A stretch of DNA of 64,000 nt from Planctomycetota bacterium (GCA_029552545.1 JAKPDO010000028.1:62001-126000); one strand, 5' to 3'. Shown: positions 1-9,565, numbered from the stretch's first letter. Program-made: numbers and translations. The notes: generated by a model not told the origin, from the sequence alone.

Positions 1-140
1 TCACAAGCGGTCATAATCTGCATAAATCACCATTAAATACATCTCCTTTTGAGGTTAACAATACCAAAAGTCATCGAGGAAACAAAGTCTTTTTATTGAT
101 TTTGTGAAAAATGCTCTTAAGGCGACTGACGGCAATTCAA

Positions 141-168
141 TTGCTTTTTGACCTTGTTATTCTATAAT
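141..168 (+). promoter_or_regulatory. predicted sigma-70 promoter for the first operon
   Basis: A TTGCTT hexamer at 141-146 and a perfect TATAAT at 163-168 are separated by 16 bases. The predicted start near 175 gives a leader of about 30 bases ahead of the gene at 207. No good Shine-Dalgarno sequence precedes that gene. Seen by eye only. Confidence 0.5.
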
Positions 169-206
169 TCGATGAAGAAAGACTTGTTTGCGAAAATCGG
201 TATTTT

Positions 207-1109
207 ATGACGGTTCAAATAACAGCGATTATACCGGCGGCCGGACAGGGACAGCGGTGGAATCGTGCCTTTGGTACGCTGAAGCAGCTGGTTCCGGTCG
301 ATAAAGGCCGGCAGCCCCTTTTGGTTCGGACGATTCAGATGCTCCGGGACAGGGGGGTAGGGTCTGTCTATGTCCTCACAAAAGACCCGGAGATTGAGAA
401 GGCGGCGGCTGGGTCCGCGGAGATTTTTCCGCCGTCTGCGGACCGGTATTTGAGTGATACGATGTTTTCTTCCCGTTCGCTCTGGTCTGAAAAGACGATA
501 GTTCTGCTCGGCGACGTCTATTTCAGTCCTTTCTGCATCGATTCGATTCTCCGAAACGGTCCGGAGTATTGCTTTTGGGGGGTTGGGCACGGCTCGGCGG
601 TTTGCCGGAACAATCTCAGACGCCCGGAATTGTTTGCGTGTTCCTTTTCAGGTTCGATTGGTTCAGAAGTGGAAAAGAATCTGAAAATCAACTCGCTGCT
701 GGCGGAGCTGCGGGACAAAGGCCGGATGTTTTGGCGGGTATTCAGACGCGGCTGGAAGGTATTTGGGCCGTTTTTCCGGCAGAATTATTCTCCCAAGCCC
801 TCTCATTGGTTTCGAGAGAGGGGATTTGGGGGCAATGATTTCTGGAGGGTGTACCGCTGTTGGCAGCGGAAGCAGCCGGTCTATGCGTATCAATACGGCA
901 AATTGTGGGGGCTGTATCGGCTGATGGGGAATGTCGATCCATTCGGCGGGCCGGATTATACATGGCCGCAGGACCAATCCGGACATTTTGTTCAGGTGGA
1001 GGATCAGACGCAGGATATTGACAGCCCGGAGGATTTTCAGCGGCTCTGTCAGCTGTGGAATGGGACAGCTCAGGGGACGAATCGAATTGAAGAAACATTA
1101 ACAGGGTGA
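207..1109 (+). CDS. MobA/GlmU-like nucleotidyltransferase domain protein
   Basis: A 300-residue protein whose N-terminus carries the glycine-rich nucleotide-binding signature of NTP transferases (IIPAAGQGQRW, about residues 7-17) followed by a lysine-containing LKQLVPVDKG stretch. A GDVYFSP segment near residue 95 resembles the metal-binding Asp strand of the family. Members load a sugar, cofactor or lipid head group with a nucleotide; the substrate cannot be read here. The C-terminal half is divergent, rich in Trp and Arg, and ends in a HFVQVEDQTQDIDSPEDF segment typical of these enzymes. It lies 4 bases before a membrane glycosyltransferase, so the pair probably acts in one glycan or glycolipid step. 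The ATG at 207 is the first start downstream of a good promoter. Confidence 0.6.
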   Translation: MTVQITAIIPAAGQGQRWNRAFGTLKQLVPVDKGRQPLLVRTIQMLRDRGVGSVYVLTKDPEIEKAAAGSAEIFPPSADRYLSDTMFSSRSLWSEKTIVLLGDVYFSPFCIDSILRNGPEYCFWGVGHGSAVCRNNLRRPELFACSFSGSIGSEVEKNLKINSLLAELRDKGRMFWRVFRRGWKVFGPFFRQNYSPKPSHWFRERGFGGNDFWRVYRCWQRKQPVYAYQYGKLWGLYRLMGNVDPFGGPDYTWPQDQSGHFVQVEDQTQDIDSPEDFQRLCQLWNGTAQGTNRIEETLTG

Positions 1110-1113
1110 TTGG

Positions 1114-2328
1114 ATGAGCGGGCTGGAGATTTTAGCAGCGGTTCTGATGGCGGCTCAGATTGTCTTCACCATCCAGGTGATCAACAATACCCGCTATGCG
1201 CTTCAAAAATACAGACGGGTTCGCGAGTTTCGCACCAAAGCGGCGGTGATTGTGCCCTGCCGGGGTCTGGATGATGCGTTTGAGGAAAATATCCGCTCGT
1301 TTTTTCTGCAGGATTATGAGCCGTATCTGCTGCTGTTTGTGGTGGAGGATGAGCAGGACCCGGCGTATCCGGTTCTGAAACAGTTGATGGAGCAATGCCG
1401 TCCCCAAAGCCGGGCGAACAATGTGCGGCTGCTGACGGCGGGGCGGGCGAGCGGATGCAGTCAGAAGCTGCATAATCTGCTCTTTGCAGTTCGGCAGGCC
1501 GATGCGGATACGCAGGTGCTGGCGTTTGCCGATTCGGATGCGTGCGTGGGACCGAACTGGCTCAGTCATCTGGTGTATCCGCTGCGGGACAGCCAGGCGG
1601 CCAAAAACGGGGCTGCGACGGGGTATCGGTGGTTTGTGCCGAAGACGCCGAATTGGGCGACGCTGACCCTGTCGGCGGTCAATGCCAAAATTGCCCAGCT
1701 GCTGGGCAATACGCGATTTAATCTGGCTTGGGGCGGGTCGATGGCGATTCGGGTGGATACCTTCCGCCGGCTGAATCTTGAACAGGTTTGGGCTTCGGCG
1801 CTGAGCGATGACCTTTCCCTCAGTGAAGCTGTGGCCAAGGCGGGTCTGAAGATTGCTTTTGTCCCCGCGTGTATGTCGGCTTCGTATGAGTCGGTTTCGT
1901 GGAAGGAACTGTGGGAATTTGGGCGAAGACAGTTTCTGATTACACGGGTGTATCGTCCGAGGATGTGGCTGTTCGGTTTTTTTTCTTCTGTATTCGCAGT
2001 GTTCGGGCTTTGGGGCGGGGTTGCGGCGGCGGTGTGGACGCTGCGGACAGGACGGCCGTCGTGGATTCTTCTTCTCTGGCCTGCTGTGTTTGCTTTTTGT
2101 CAGTGGCTTCATGCTTTTTTGCGGCAGAGGATGATCGGGCGGCTGCTGGAGAAAGACTGGGACCGTCTTAAACCGGCGGCGAGAGCGGATTTGGCCTTGT
2201 TTTGGCTTTTTTCGATAATTCTGCTGGGGGTTATTGCCGCTTCGGCGGTCGGCAGGACGCTGATTTGGCGGGGGATTCGCTATCGGCTGCGCGGACCGAT
2301 GCGGGTGGAAATCCTTCCGGCGGATTAG
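1114..2328 (+). CDS. membrane-bound family 2 glycosyltransferase (ceramide glucosyltransferase-like)
   Basis: 404 residues. An N-terminal membrane helix (residues 3-22) is followed by a GT-A glycosyltransferase domain: AAVIVPCRGLD near 43-53, a metal-binding ADSDA near 138, a SDDL acceptor-site motif near 231, and RRQFLITRVY near 271 in the place of the Q/RXXRW motif. Two or three helices fill residues 285-385, and the protein ends in a WRGIRYRLRG tail typical of the GT21/HpnI-like group. It probably transfers a sugar to a lipid on the cytoplasmic face of the membrane. It is the second gene of a two-gene unit and its stop codon overlaps that of the convergent rdgB by 4 bases. The family is clear; the lipid acceptor is unknown. 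Confidence 0.7.
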   Translation: MSGLEILAAVLMAAQIVFTIQVINNTRYALQKYRRVREFRTKAAVIVPCRGLDDAFEENIRSFFLQDYEPYLLLFVVEDEQDPAYPVLKQLMEQCRPQSRANNVRLLTAGRASGCSQKLHNLLFAVRQADADTQVLAFADSDACVGPNWLSHLVYPLRDSQAAKNGAATGYRWFVPKTPNWATLTLSAVNAKIAQLLGNTRFNLAWGGSMAIRVDTFRRLNLEQVWASALSDDLSLSEAVAKAGLKIAFVPACMSASYESVSWKELWEFGRRQFLITRVYRPRMWLFGFFSSVFAVFGLWGGVAAAVWTLRTGRPSWILLLWPAVFAFCQWLHAFLRQRMIGRLLEKDWDRLKPAARADLALFWLFSIILLGVIAASAVGRTLIWRGIRYRLRGPMRVEILPAD

Positions 2329-2987
2329 CGGCAGCGGAGGTTTCGGAGCAGGTTTTCCAGCATGGGTTTCAAATTGCCGACGGCCCGGGCCCGATGGGAA
2401 ATGCGGTTTTTCTCTTCTGCGGCAAGCTGGGCGGCGGTTTTCTTCAAGGACGGCAGCCAAAAAATCGGGTCGTAGCCGAAGCCGTTTTCGCCCAGCGGCT
2501 CTTCTGTAATGAATCCCTCGACTGTCCCTTCGGTCTCCAGCAGCACCTGCTCGGCATCGGCCAGGCAGAGCCGGCAGACGAAGCGGGCTGTGCGCTGCCG
2601 GGAGGGGACTCCCTTGAGAAGACGCAGCACTTTTTCGTAATTGAGCCGGTCGATGGTTTTGCGGTCGAGGGGCTCTTTCTTGCTCGAATAATCTTCGGCG
2701 GCAAAGCGGGCACTGTGGACGCCGGGCCTTCCGCCGAGGGCGTCGATCACCAGACCGGAGTCGTCGGCCAGCGTAAGCAGCCCGGAGCCGCGGGCATAGC
2801 CGAGGGCCTTCTTGCGGGCGTTGGCGGCGAAGGTGTCGCCGTCTTCCGGTACGGCAGGCAGATGGGGAAAGTCGGCCAGCGTTTTCCAGAGTACCTGCTC
2901 GGCCAGTTCGCCCAGCATCGCCGTCAGCTCGGCCAATTTGCCCGGATTGGTGGTTGCAACCAGAATGGCGGGTTTGTCAAGATTCAT
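2325..2987 (-). CDS. rdgB: XTP/dITP diphosphatase (non-canonical purine NTP pyrophosphatase)
   Basis: HAM1/RdgB family enzyme that hydrolyses dITP and XTP to monophosphates, keeping deaminated purines out of DNA. All hallmark motifs are present: TTNPGKLAE near the N-terminus, EDGDTFAANA, LADDSGL, GVHSARFA, GENGFGYDPIF and KNRISHRARA. The start is placed at 2987, where ATG overlaps the TGA of the upstream restriction gene as ATGA; an in-frame ATG at 2996 would add three residues. The length of about 220 residues is slightly above the usual 195-205. It is the last gene of a minus-strand unit after the methyltransferase and endonuclease, an unusual partner for a restriction-modification cassette. 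Confidence 0.95.
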   Translation of the reverse strand: MNLDKPAILVATTNPGKLAELTAMLGELAEQVLWKTLADFPHLPAVPEDGDTFAANARKKALGYARGSGLLTLADDSGLVIDALGGRPGVHSARFAAEDYSSKKEPLDRKTIDRLNYEKVLRLLKGVPSRQRTARFVCRLCLADAEQVLLETEGTVEGFITEEPLGENGFGYDPIFWLPSLKKTAAQLAAEEKNRISHRARAVGNLKPMLENLLRNLRCR

Positions 2988-3619
2988 TGAGTACATCCAA
3001 GACGTTTGATTTCCTCTCTGATTTCGTCTATCACCTCGGGATTATGGATTATCTTTTTCTTTCCATCTGTCAGAGAGATGACATAAAAGACTTTTCCGCC
3101 GTATTTTTGGGTAAACTTCTGATGTGTTTTCTTTTGAAATTCCGATTCGTTGAAGATTTGAGTAAAATTGGCATAACCTGCAGGTTTGATTTGAAGCCCG
3201 ATGTACTTTTTGTTTATTTCGATATAAAAATCAACGTTGTATCCGCGGTCCCATTCATCCGGTGCCGGCTTAATTTCGACTCCGAGTGCCTGCCGGAGCT
3301 GTCCATAAATTGTCTGAATTTCGGATTGATACCCATCAAAGGTGCGATTGATGACGAGATTGATAATAAAATCAATACAGTCCTGCTCGGAAATACTGTC
3401 CATTTCCGCGCGGCAAACCTCCGATATTTTTATGAACAATTGCCGTCCGAGTGCCTCCAGGTGCTCTTTTGAATAGGCGTTGTTATAATAAAAAGTTTCC
3501 CATTCACGGAGAGTTTTGGGGGCACATTTTCGAATCAGTTCAGAAACTGGACCGACTTTGCTTTTACGGGTCAGTCCCCATCGCATGTTTGCACTGTTTA
3601 AGAGCCACTCTTTTGCCAT
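2984..3619 (-). CDS. MjaI-like type II restriction endonuclease
   Basis: 211 residues. The N-terminus contains an NSANMRWGLTRK element followed by KVGPVSELIRKC, which I recognise as characteristic of the MjaI endonuclease family (known members cut CTAG). A later D-x(n)-GLQIKP segment near residues 145-160 (VDFYIEINKKYIGLQIKPAG) fits a PD-(D/E)xK-type core, D...E-x-K-like, although the catalytic residues cannot be assigned with certainty. The ATG lies inside the 3' end of the methyltransferase (22-base overlap) with a GAGG eight bases ahead, so translation is probably coupled. Family assignment comes from memory of motifs; the CTAG specificity is inference. Confidence 0.7.
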   Translation of the reverse strand: MAKEWLLNSANMRWGLTRKSKVGPVSELIRKCAPKTLREWETFYYNNAYSKEHLEALGRQLFIKISEVCRAEMDSISEQDCIDFIINLVINRTFDGYQSEIQTIYGQLRQALGVEIKPAPDEWDRGYNVDFYIEINKKYIGLQIKPAGYANFTQIFNESEFQKKTHQKFTQKYGGKVFYVISLTDGKKKIIHNPEVIDEIREEIKRLGCTQ

Positions 3620-4908
3620 ATGGTCGGCCTCGATTCTTTCAGGAATTTTGTACTGTATCGATGGGGAATAGATGTATCCGCTTCCGCCAACCCTTTTTTA
3701 ATGAGGTGAGCGTTCAGAAACATTTTATTCGAAAGGAATAAGTAGCACAAGAGGTGGTTGTCTTCATCATAGGCGATTTGGTCAAACTTAAGAAAGACCT
3801 TTTGCCCCTTTGTTTTTTCTTCTAAGAAAGCAACAGCTTCCTGCCGGGTTTCTTTTTTCTCTGCGACTCCCAGTAAACGGATTGTGAGGCCGTTGTCCAA
3901 TTTAAGCAGATTTGGAGCGAGAACGTGTTTGACTCGAAAGAAGTCCTTGGGTGACGGCGTATCGCGGTTGATTTTTGAGCCGAAGGAGATTTGTCTCGGG
4001 TCTATTTTTTTGTCGAATTGGACGGGGTCCTTGAAAATATATGGAAGTTTTTGGATGGCTTTTTTCCAGTCTTTTCGGCTTATTTGGGCATTTCGAAATT
4101 CAATGGTACTGTCTGCAAAGATGGTGTGTTGTTCCAGACCCAGTTTTTTTTCAATCAAACTGCGAAAATCTTTGTTAATTTCATAGCCGATGGAATTGCG
4201 CTGCTGGCGGATGGCAGCGAGGGTTGTCGTTCCGCTTCCCAGGAAGGGGTCCAGAACGGTATCGCCGACGAAACTGAACATTCGAATCAGACGTTTGGGC
4301 AGTTCTTCCGGAAACATCGCCAAATGACCGTTTTGCCGTTCTCCGGGGAAATTCCAGTGTCCGGCAAAGTACTGATTCCATTCTTCGGTTGTAAGTTTGG
4401 ACATTTTCTTTATCTGCGGGCTGACAGACGGGCCATTTCCGGGTTTTTTAAATATCAGAATGAACTCATAATCCAGTTTGAGAATGCCGTTTCGGGGATA
4501 GGGAAAGGAGCCCATGACGGAAGCGCCCCCGGTCGTGTTGCAGGTTGTCACTTTCTGCCAAATAATGGCCCCCATATAATCCAGCCCGATTGTCTCGCAG
4601 AATTTGATGATTTCGGTCCGTATGGGGATGATTTTATACCGGCCGTAATAGACGGAGCGGGCGAATTGGTCACCAATGTTGATGCAGAGCCGGCAGCCCT
4701 TATGAAGAACTCGAAAACATTCTGACCATACAAGATTCAGATTGTTGATATATTCCTCGTAAGTATGGTCGAAGCCGATTTGATCCGGCGAACCATAGTC
4801 TTTCAGCTGCCAGTAGGGCGGGGACGTGATAATCAGATGTACGGATTCGGATGGCACATCCGACATATCTCGGCTGTCCCCAAAGATGATTGTATGTCTC
4901 GTTTGCAT
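3598..4908 (-). CDS. DNA N4-cytosine/N6-adenine methyltransferase with C-terminal nuclease-like domain
   Basis: 436 residues. Residues 1-265 form a beta-class amino-methyltransferase: catalytic motif IV TSPPYW at 28-33 comes before the AdoMet-binding DPFLGSGTT at 220-228. It is the cognate modification enzyme of the overlapping endonuclease, and TSPPY is commonest in N4-cytosine enzymes. Residues 340-430 match the staphylococcal nuclease (TNase) fold: TIRLLGV, AVAFLEE, LLCYLFLSNKMFLNAHLIKKGLA. The active-site Asp, Thr and Glu of true nucleases fall on A349, E350 and K352, and the second active-site Arg on H385, so this domain is probably catalytically dead and may bind nucleic acid or protein. 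The gene has its own promoter. Confidence 0.85.
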   Translation of the reverse strand: MQTRHTIIFGDSRDMSDVPSESVHLIITSPPYWQLKDYGSPDQIGFDHTYEEYINNLNLVWSECFRVLHKGCRLCINIGDQFARSVYYGRYKIIPIRTEIIKFCETIGLDYMGAIIWQKVTTCNTTGGASVMGSFPYPRNGILKLDYEFILIFKKPGNGPSVSPQIKKMSKLTTEEWNQYFAGHWNFPGERQNGHLAMFPEELPKRLIRMFSFVGDTVLDPFLGSGTTTLAAIRQQRNSIGYEINKDFRSLIEKKLGLEQHTIFADSTIEFRNAQISRKDWKKAIQKLPYIFKDPVQFDKKIDPRQISFGSKINRDTPSPKDFFRVKHVLAPNLLKLDNGLTIRLLGVAEKKETRQEAVAFLEEKTKGQKVFLKFDQIAYDEDNHLLCYLFLSNKMFLNAHLIKKGLAEADTSIPHRYSTKFLKESRPTIWQKSGS

Positions 4909-4940
4909 AAGGATTCGAAGATACTGTCTGACAGACTATG

Positions 4941-4969
4941 ATTATACAAACAGAATTTGTGCTTTCCAA
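4941..4969 (-). promoter_or_regulatory. predicted promoter of the restriction-modification cassette
   Basis: On the minus strand TTGGAA (4964-4969) and TATAAT (4941-4946) are 17 bases apart. The predicted start lies near 4934, giving a 25-base leader before the methyltransferase ATG at 4908. Two interleaved odd palindromes, CTGTC-T-GACAG (4924-4934) and GTCTG-A-CAGAC (4926-4936), sit over the predicted start site, the position of an operator. Confidence 0.55.
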
Positions 4970-5006
4970 TAGAAAGCAGTCGGATGTCTGGAAAGCCGAA
5001 AGAAAG

Positions 5007-5914
5007 TCAGCTGAGGAGTTTTTTGAGCAGGGCGCGCTGGAAGTGGAGGCGGTTTTCGGCCTGGTCGAAGATGATGGAGTTTTTGGATTCGGCGACTTCG
5101 TCGGTGATTTCATATCCGCGATAGGCCGGCAGGCAGTGCATAATCTTCGCGTGGGCCGGGGCCTTGGCCAATAGTTCCGCGTTGACTTGAAACCCCTGAA
5201 AGTCGGCAATCCGCTTTTCTTTTTCGGCCTCCTGTCCCATGCTGACCCAGGTATCCGTATAGATTATGTCCGCATTTCGGACGGCTTCGGCGGGTTTGTT
5301 TGTTGTAAAGACCGTACCCGGGCGGGCTTTTTCGGCTTCGGTAAGGGTTTGGTCGTCGAGCATGTATTCCTTCGGAGAGGCAATCTGATATCGCAGGCCG
5401 AAACGGGCACAGGCCTCGGCCAGAGAACGGGCTACATTGTTGCCGTCGCCGACGTAGGCCAGCGTCAGTCCCTCCAGCCGCCCGAAGTGCTCGAGGATGG
5501 TCATCATATCCGCCATCACCTGGCAGGGATGGGACCAGTCGCTGAGGGCATTGATGACCGGCACGGTGGACCAGCGGGCCAGTTCGAGCAGGGTTTCGTG
5601 CGAGAAGGTTCGGGCCATAATGCCGTCCACATAGCGGGAGAAGACCCGGGCCATATCCTTGGCGGGCTCGCGCTTGCCGATGATGCCGATGTCTTCGGGT
5701 TTTAAGTAAATGGCCGTGCCGCCCAAATCCGACATCGCCACTTGAAAGCTGACGCGTGTCCGCAAGCTGACCTTCTCGAACAGCATCGCCAGGACCTTGC
5801 CGGAGAGGCACAGGTCTCGTCCGCCGGATTTGTAGAGTTTTTTCAGGCGAATGCTTAAATCGAGCAGTTCCTGAAGCTCCTGCGTGGAAAAATCCAGAAT
5901 GGACAGAAAGTGCG

Positions 5915-5918
<4 letters not shown>
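5007..5918 (-). CDS. argF: ornithine carbamoyltransferase
   Basis: 303 residues, normal for the family. It carries the carbamoyl-phosphate loop as SLRTR (FEKVSLRTRVSF, usually STRTR), the HPCQ motif in the middle, and the ornithine-loop HCLPAYRGYEI near the C-terminus. It makes citrulline from ornithine and carbamoyl phosphate in the cytoplasm. The ATG overlaps the argD stop as ATGA, so it is the third gene of argB-argD-argF. The Leu in SLRTR is seen in other family members and is not a reason to reject activity; the acetyl- and succinylornithine carbamoyltransferase relatives also use it but usually lack a standard ornithine loop. Confidence 0.93.
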
Positions 5919-7102
<1,184 letters not shown>

Positions 7103-7131
7103 GGGATTCTCCCTTGCGCCGGGTCGGCGGT

Positions 7132-8007
7132 TTATTTGACAATCTGGGTACCGATGCCTTTGTCCGTGTAAATCTCCAGCAGCAGCGAATGTTCAAATCT
7201 GCCGTTAATGATGTGGGCCTTTTTGGTGCCGCCGTCAATGGCGGTCAGGCAGGCCTCGACTTTGGGCATCATGCCGGAGGTGATGATGCCGTCGGCAATC
7301 ATCTTGGCGATTTCGCCCTCGGTCAGCGTGGAGATGTAGCTTTCCGGGTCGTCTTTGTTGGTTCGGATGCCGTGTGTGTCGCTGAGCACGACGAGTTTTT
7401 CGGCCTTGACGGCAGCGGCGATTTTGCCGGCGACGCTGTCGGCGTTGACGTTGAGCTTGCCGCCGGTGCGGGTCATGGCCACCGGTGCAATAACGGGAAT
7501 GACGCCCGCCTGGCAGAGCATGGTGAGCAGTTCGGCATTGACATCACAGACCTTGCCGACCAGGCCGAGGTCGATTTTGCGTCCGTCGCCGTTTTCGAGA
7601 CGAAGGGGTTCGGCAAAAACCACGCAGCTGCTGAGGGAATGAAGCCCCATCGCCCGACAGCCCAGAGAACGGATGGTGTTGCAGATGGGGGTGTTGATTT
7701 TATGGACCAGCACATGCTCGGCAATCGCCAATGTCCGCTCGTCGGTATAGCGGCGTCCCTGCACCCATTGGGGCTCCAGTCCGGCTTCATTCATCGCCTG
7801 TGTAATGGCCTTTCCGCCGCCGTGCACCAGGATGGGTCGCATTCCGACGGTAGCCATAAAAACCACGTCCACCAGCAGTTTGTACTGGAGTTCCATATCA
7901 TCCAAAATGCTGCCGCCCAGTTTGACGACGACGATTTTGTCTCGGAAGCGGCGAATGTACTCCATGGCTTCGATGAGCGCATTGGCTTTTCCGATGGCCT
8001 GTTCCAT
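7132..8007 (-). CDS. argB: acetylglutamate kinase
   Basis: 291 residues from the chosen ATG at 8007. An upstream in-frame ATG at 8076 would lie inside the tRNA-Thr gene and can be dismissed. The amino-acid kinase core is clear: VVKLGGSIL near residue 25, LVHGGGKAI for acetylglutamate binding, the NVNADSVAGKIAAAV segment and VLSDTHGI. An N-terminal extension of about 20 residues (MEQAIGKANALIEAMEYIRR) is typical of the hexameric, arginine-inhibited form, so feedback control by arginine is likely (inference). First gene of argBDF, 43 bases after tRNA-Thr. Confidence 0.93.
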   Translation of the reverse strand: MEQAIGKANALIEAMEYIRRFRDKIVVVKLGGSILDDMELQYKLLVDVVFMATVGMRPILVHGGGKAITQAMNEAGLEPQWVQGRRYTDERTLAIAEHVLVHKINTPICNTIRSLGCRAMGLHSLSSCVVFAEPLRLENGDGRKIDLGLVGKVCDVNAELLTMLCQAGVIPVIAPVAMTRTGGKLNVNADSVAGKIAAAVKAEKLVVLSDTHGIRTNKDDPESYISTLTEGEIAKMIADGIITSGMMPKVEACLTAIDGGTKKAHIINGRFEHSLLLEIYTDKGIGTQIVK

Positions 8008-8049
8008 TTCGTTCGGTCTCCCAAAAAGTTCTGTCCGAAAATAGAAAAA

Positions 8050-8121
8050 AGCCAACGGAGGGATTTGAACCCACAACCGCCGGTTTACAAAACCGGTGCT
8101 CTACCGTTGAGCTACGTTGGC
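8050..8121 (-). tRNA. tRNA-Thr (anticodon TGT)
   Basis: A 72-base cloverleaf on the minus strand with a perfect 7-base acceptor pair (GCCAACG/CGTTGGC), anticodon stem CCGGT/ACCGG around loop TTTGTAA, and a T-loop GTTCAAATC. The anticodon is TGT. No CCA is encoded. It sits directly upstream of argB in the same direction. Confidence 0.95.
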
Positions 8122-8188
8122 AAAAAATCTGTCCTGCCGGAAAAGGGGGATTGTACAGATTTTGCCGGGCGGATGCAAGGGATTTTGT

Positions 8189-9511
8189 CTAAATTCCGCC
8201 GTCGGAGCAGGGGGCGGAACCGTCGGAAAGACGGCGGTTGAGCCGGCGGCAAAGTTCCTTGAAAAAGTTGGTTTTTTCACGCCCGAGCAGGCGAATCGGA
8301 AAGGCGGTTTTGTTGTGGTTGAGGGGTTCGTCGAGGTCGGTCCACTGCCGGCACAGTTCGCCGTCCGGTGTTCCCGGGATGGGGGAAAAGTCAGCCAGCA
8401 TAATCCGAATGCCCAGTGAATGGGCAAAATGCATGGATTCTTCGACCTGCTGGAGGTCGCCTTTGGGGTGCCCCAGGAGGATATACGCAGTGATTTGCTC
8501 GGAGCGGATGCCGGCGGTTTTGAGGGCCTCCACGGCCTCCGCCAGGTCGCCGGAAAGCACTTTTTGACCGGTGGCCTCCTGGAAAGCCCGGCTGGCGCTT
8601 TCAAAGCCGAGATAAAAGGTCTGAAAGCCCGCCCGGGCCATTTTCTCCGCCAAAAGGGGGGAAAGCAGGCGGGCGTGGAGGGCGTTGGGGGTGTGAAAGG
8701 CGATTCCGTGAGGATGGCAAATGACATAGTCCAGAAACGGAAGAAGGGTTTGCTGGGGATTGACCAGCAGTGCGTCGTCGTAGAAGGCGATGTTGCGAAC
8801 GCCCAAACGGGCCAGATGCTCGTAATCGGCGATGCACTCCTCCAGCGGGCGGGGACGGAACGGCCTGCCGGCCAGCGGCTGATAGCAATAACTGCACTGA
8901 AACGGACAGCCTTCTGTGAGGGTTATAATTCCCTTGTCCAGTTCCGGGTATCCTTCCCAATAGGGCGGGCTGTACTCGGCGGAGGGCTCAAAGCCCAGCA
9001 GTTCCCAGAGCGGCTCGAAATGGGTATCGGAGATGACGCGGTCGGCTCCGAGGGATTGGGCATGGTCTCGGCAGCAGGTAGCGTAGAACCCGCCCAGGAC
9101 GATTTTGGTTTGCGGCTGGATTCGGCGGAGGGTTTGGATGACTTCCCGGACTCCGGGGTACCAGTAGGTCAGAGAGGTTTGAATCAGGGCGAAATGAAAA
9201 GGACCGTAACGGTCGAGAAATTGACAAAAAGAGTCCTGATTTCTCCCAAAGCGATTGTAAAAGCGGGGAATATCCCGGAGGGCGGCGGGCTTTTCGATTC
9301 GCTGATGCGGAAATTCGCCCCGGCCCCATGCGTCTTCTTTCAGGGAGGGAGAAAATTCGGGACTCCTGCGGTATAGAAAGTCGAACAAGTATAGTTCTGA
9401 AAAGGACTTAAGTTTTCCTGCGGTTCGGAGAAGGCCGTACGGTTTCAGCCAGAAATCATAGGCGGCAAAGTCATAAATCGGCGGGTTGACCAGCAGGATT
9501 TTCGGCTTCAT
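8189..9511 (-). CDS. B12-binding-type radical SAM protein of unknown substrate
   Basis: 440 residues from MKPKILLVNPP at 9511; in-frame codons upstream lead into the promoter region of rpmA and lack a ribosome site. The N-terminal 190 residues resemble a B12-binding Rossmann domain (ILLVNPP, TKIVLGGFYAT) but no cobalamin-ligating DxHxxG is visible. The 4Fe-4S cluster motif Cx3Cx2C is at C202, C206 and C209 (TEGCPFQCSYC), followed by a TIM-barrel with FYDDALL and TAYILLGHPKG. The C-terminal 90 residues contain a tail of the DUF4080/DUF4070 kind (inference). It is divergently transcribed from rpmA, and neighbours do not reveal its substrate. Confidence 0.8.
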   Translation of the reverse strand: MKPKILLVNPPIYDFAAYDFWLKPYGLLRTAGKLKSFSELYLFDFLYRRSPEFSPSLKEDAWGRGEFPHQRIEKPAALRDIPRFYNRFGRNQDSFCQFLDRYGPFHFALIQTSLTYWYPGVREVIQTLRRIQPQTKIVLGGFYATCCRDHAQSLGADRVISDTHFEPLWELLGFEPSAEYSPPYWEGYPELDKGIITLTEGCPFQCSYCYQPLAGRPFRPRPLEECIADYEHLARLGVRNIAFYDDALLVNPQQTLLPFLDYVICHPHGIAFHTPNALHARLLSPLLAEKMARAGFQTFYLGFESASRAFQEATGQKVLSGDLAEAVEALKTAGIRSEQITAYILLGHPKGDLQQVEESMHFAHSLGIRIMLADFSPIPGTPDGELCRQWTDLDEPLNHNKTAFPIRLLGREKTNFFKELCRRLNRRLSDGSAPCSDGGI

Positions 9512-9565
9512 AGCGTTTTTGTTTTTCCTTCCTTTCAGCGGCTGTTCAAAAAAAAGATTTCCCTC

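Noticed and set aside
1-50. Minus-strand ribosome site AAAAGGAG followed by an ATG at 33 and a frame reaching the left edge
   Set aside because: The frame is only ten codons with a stop at positions 1-3; without sequence to the left it cannot be told from chance.
172-210. 12-codon ORF ending in ATGA overlap with the gene at 207
   Set aside because: The predicted transcript start (about 175) falls after its ATG, so it would not be translated; no ribosome site.
1132-2460. Long minus-strand frame of 442 codons opposite the glycosyltransferase
   Set aside because: Arg/Pro/His-rich composition typical of the antisense of a high-GC gene; no recognisable domain and it runs across two genes.
2202-2990. 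Long plus-strand frame opposite rdgB
   Set aside because: Antisense shadow of a clear RdgB gene; Gly-rich, no motifs.
8008-8076. Longer argB start at 8076
   Set aside because: It lies inside tRNA-Thr and adds residues unlike acetylglutamate kinases.
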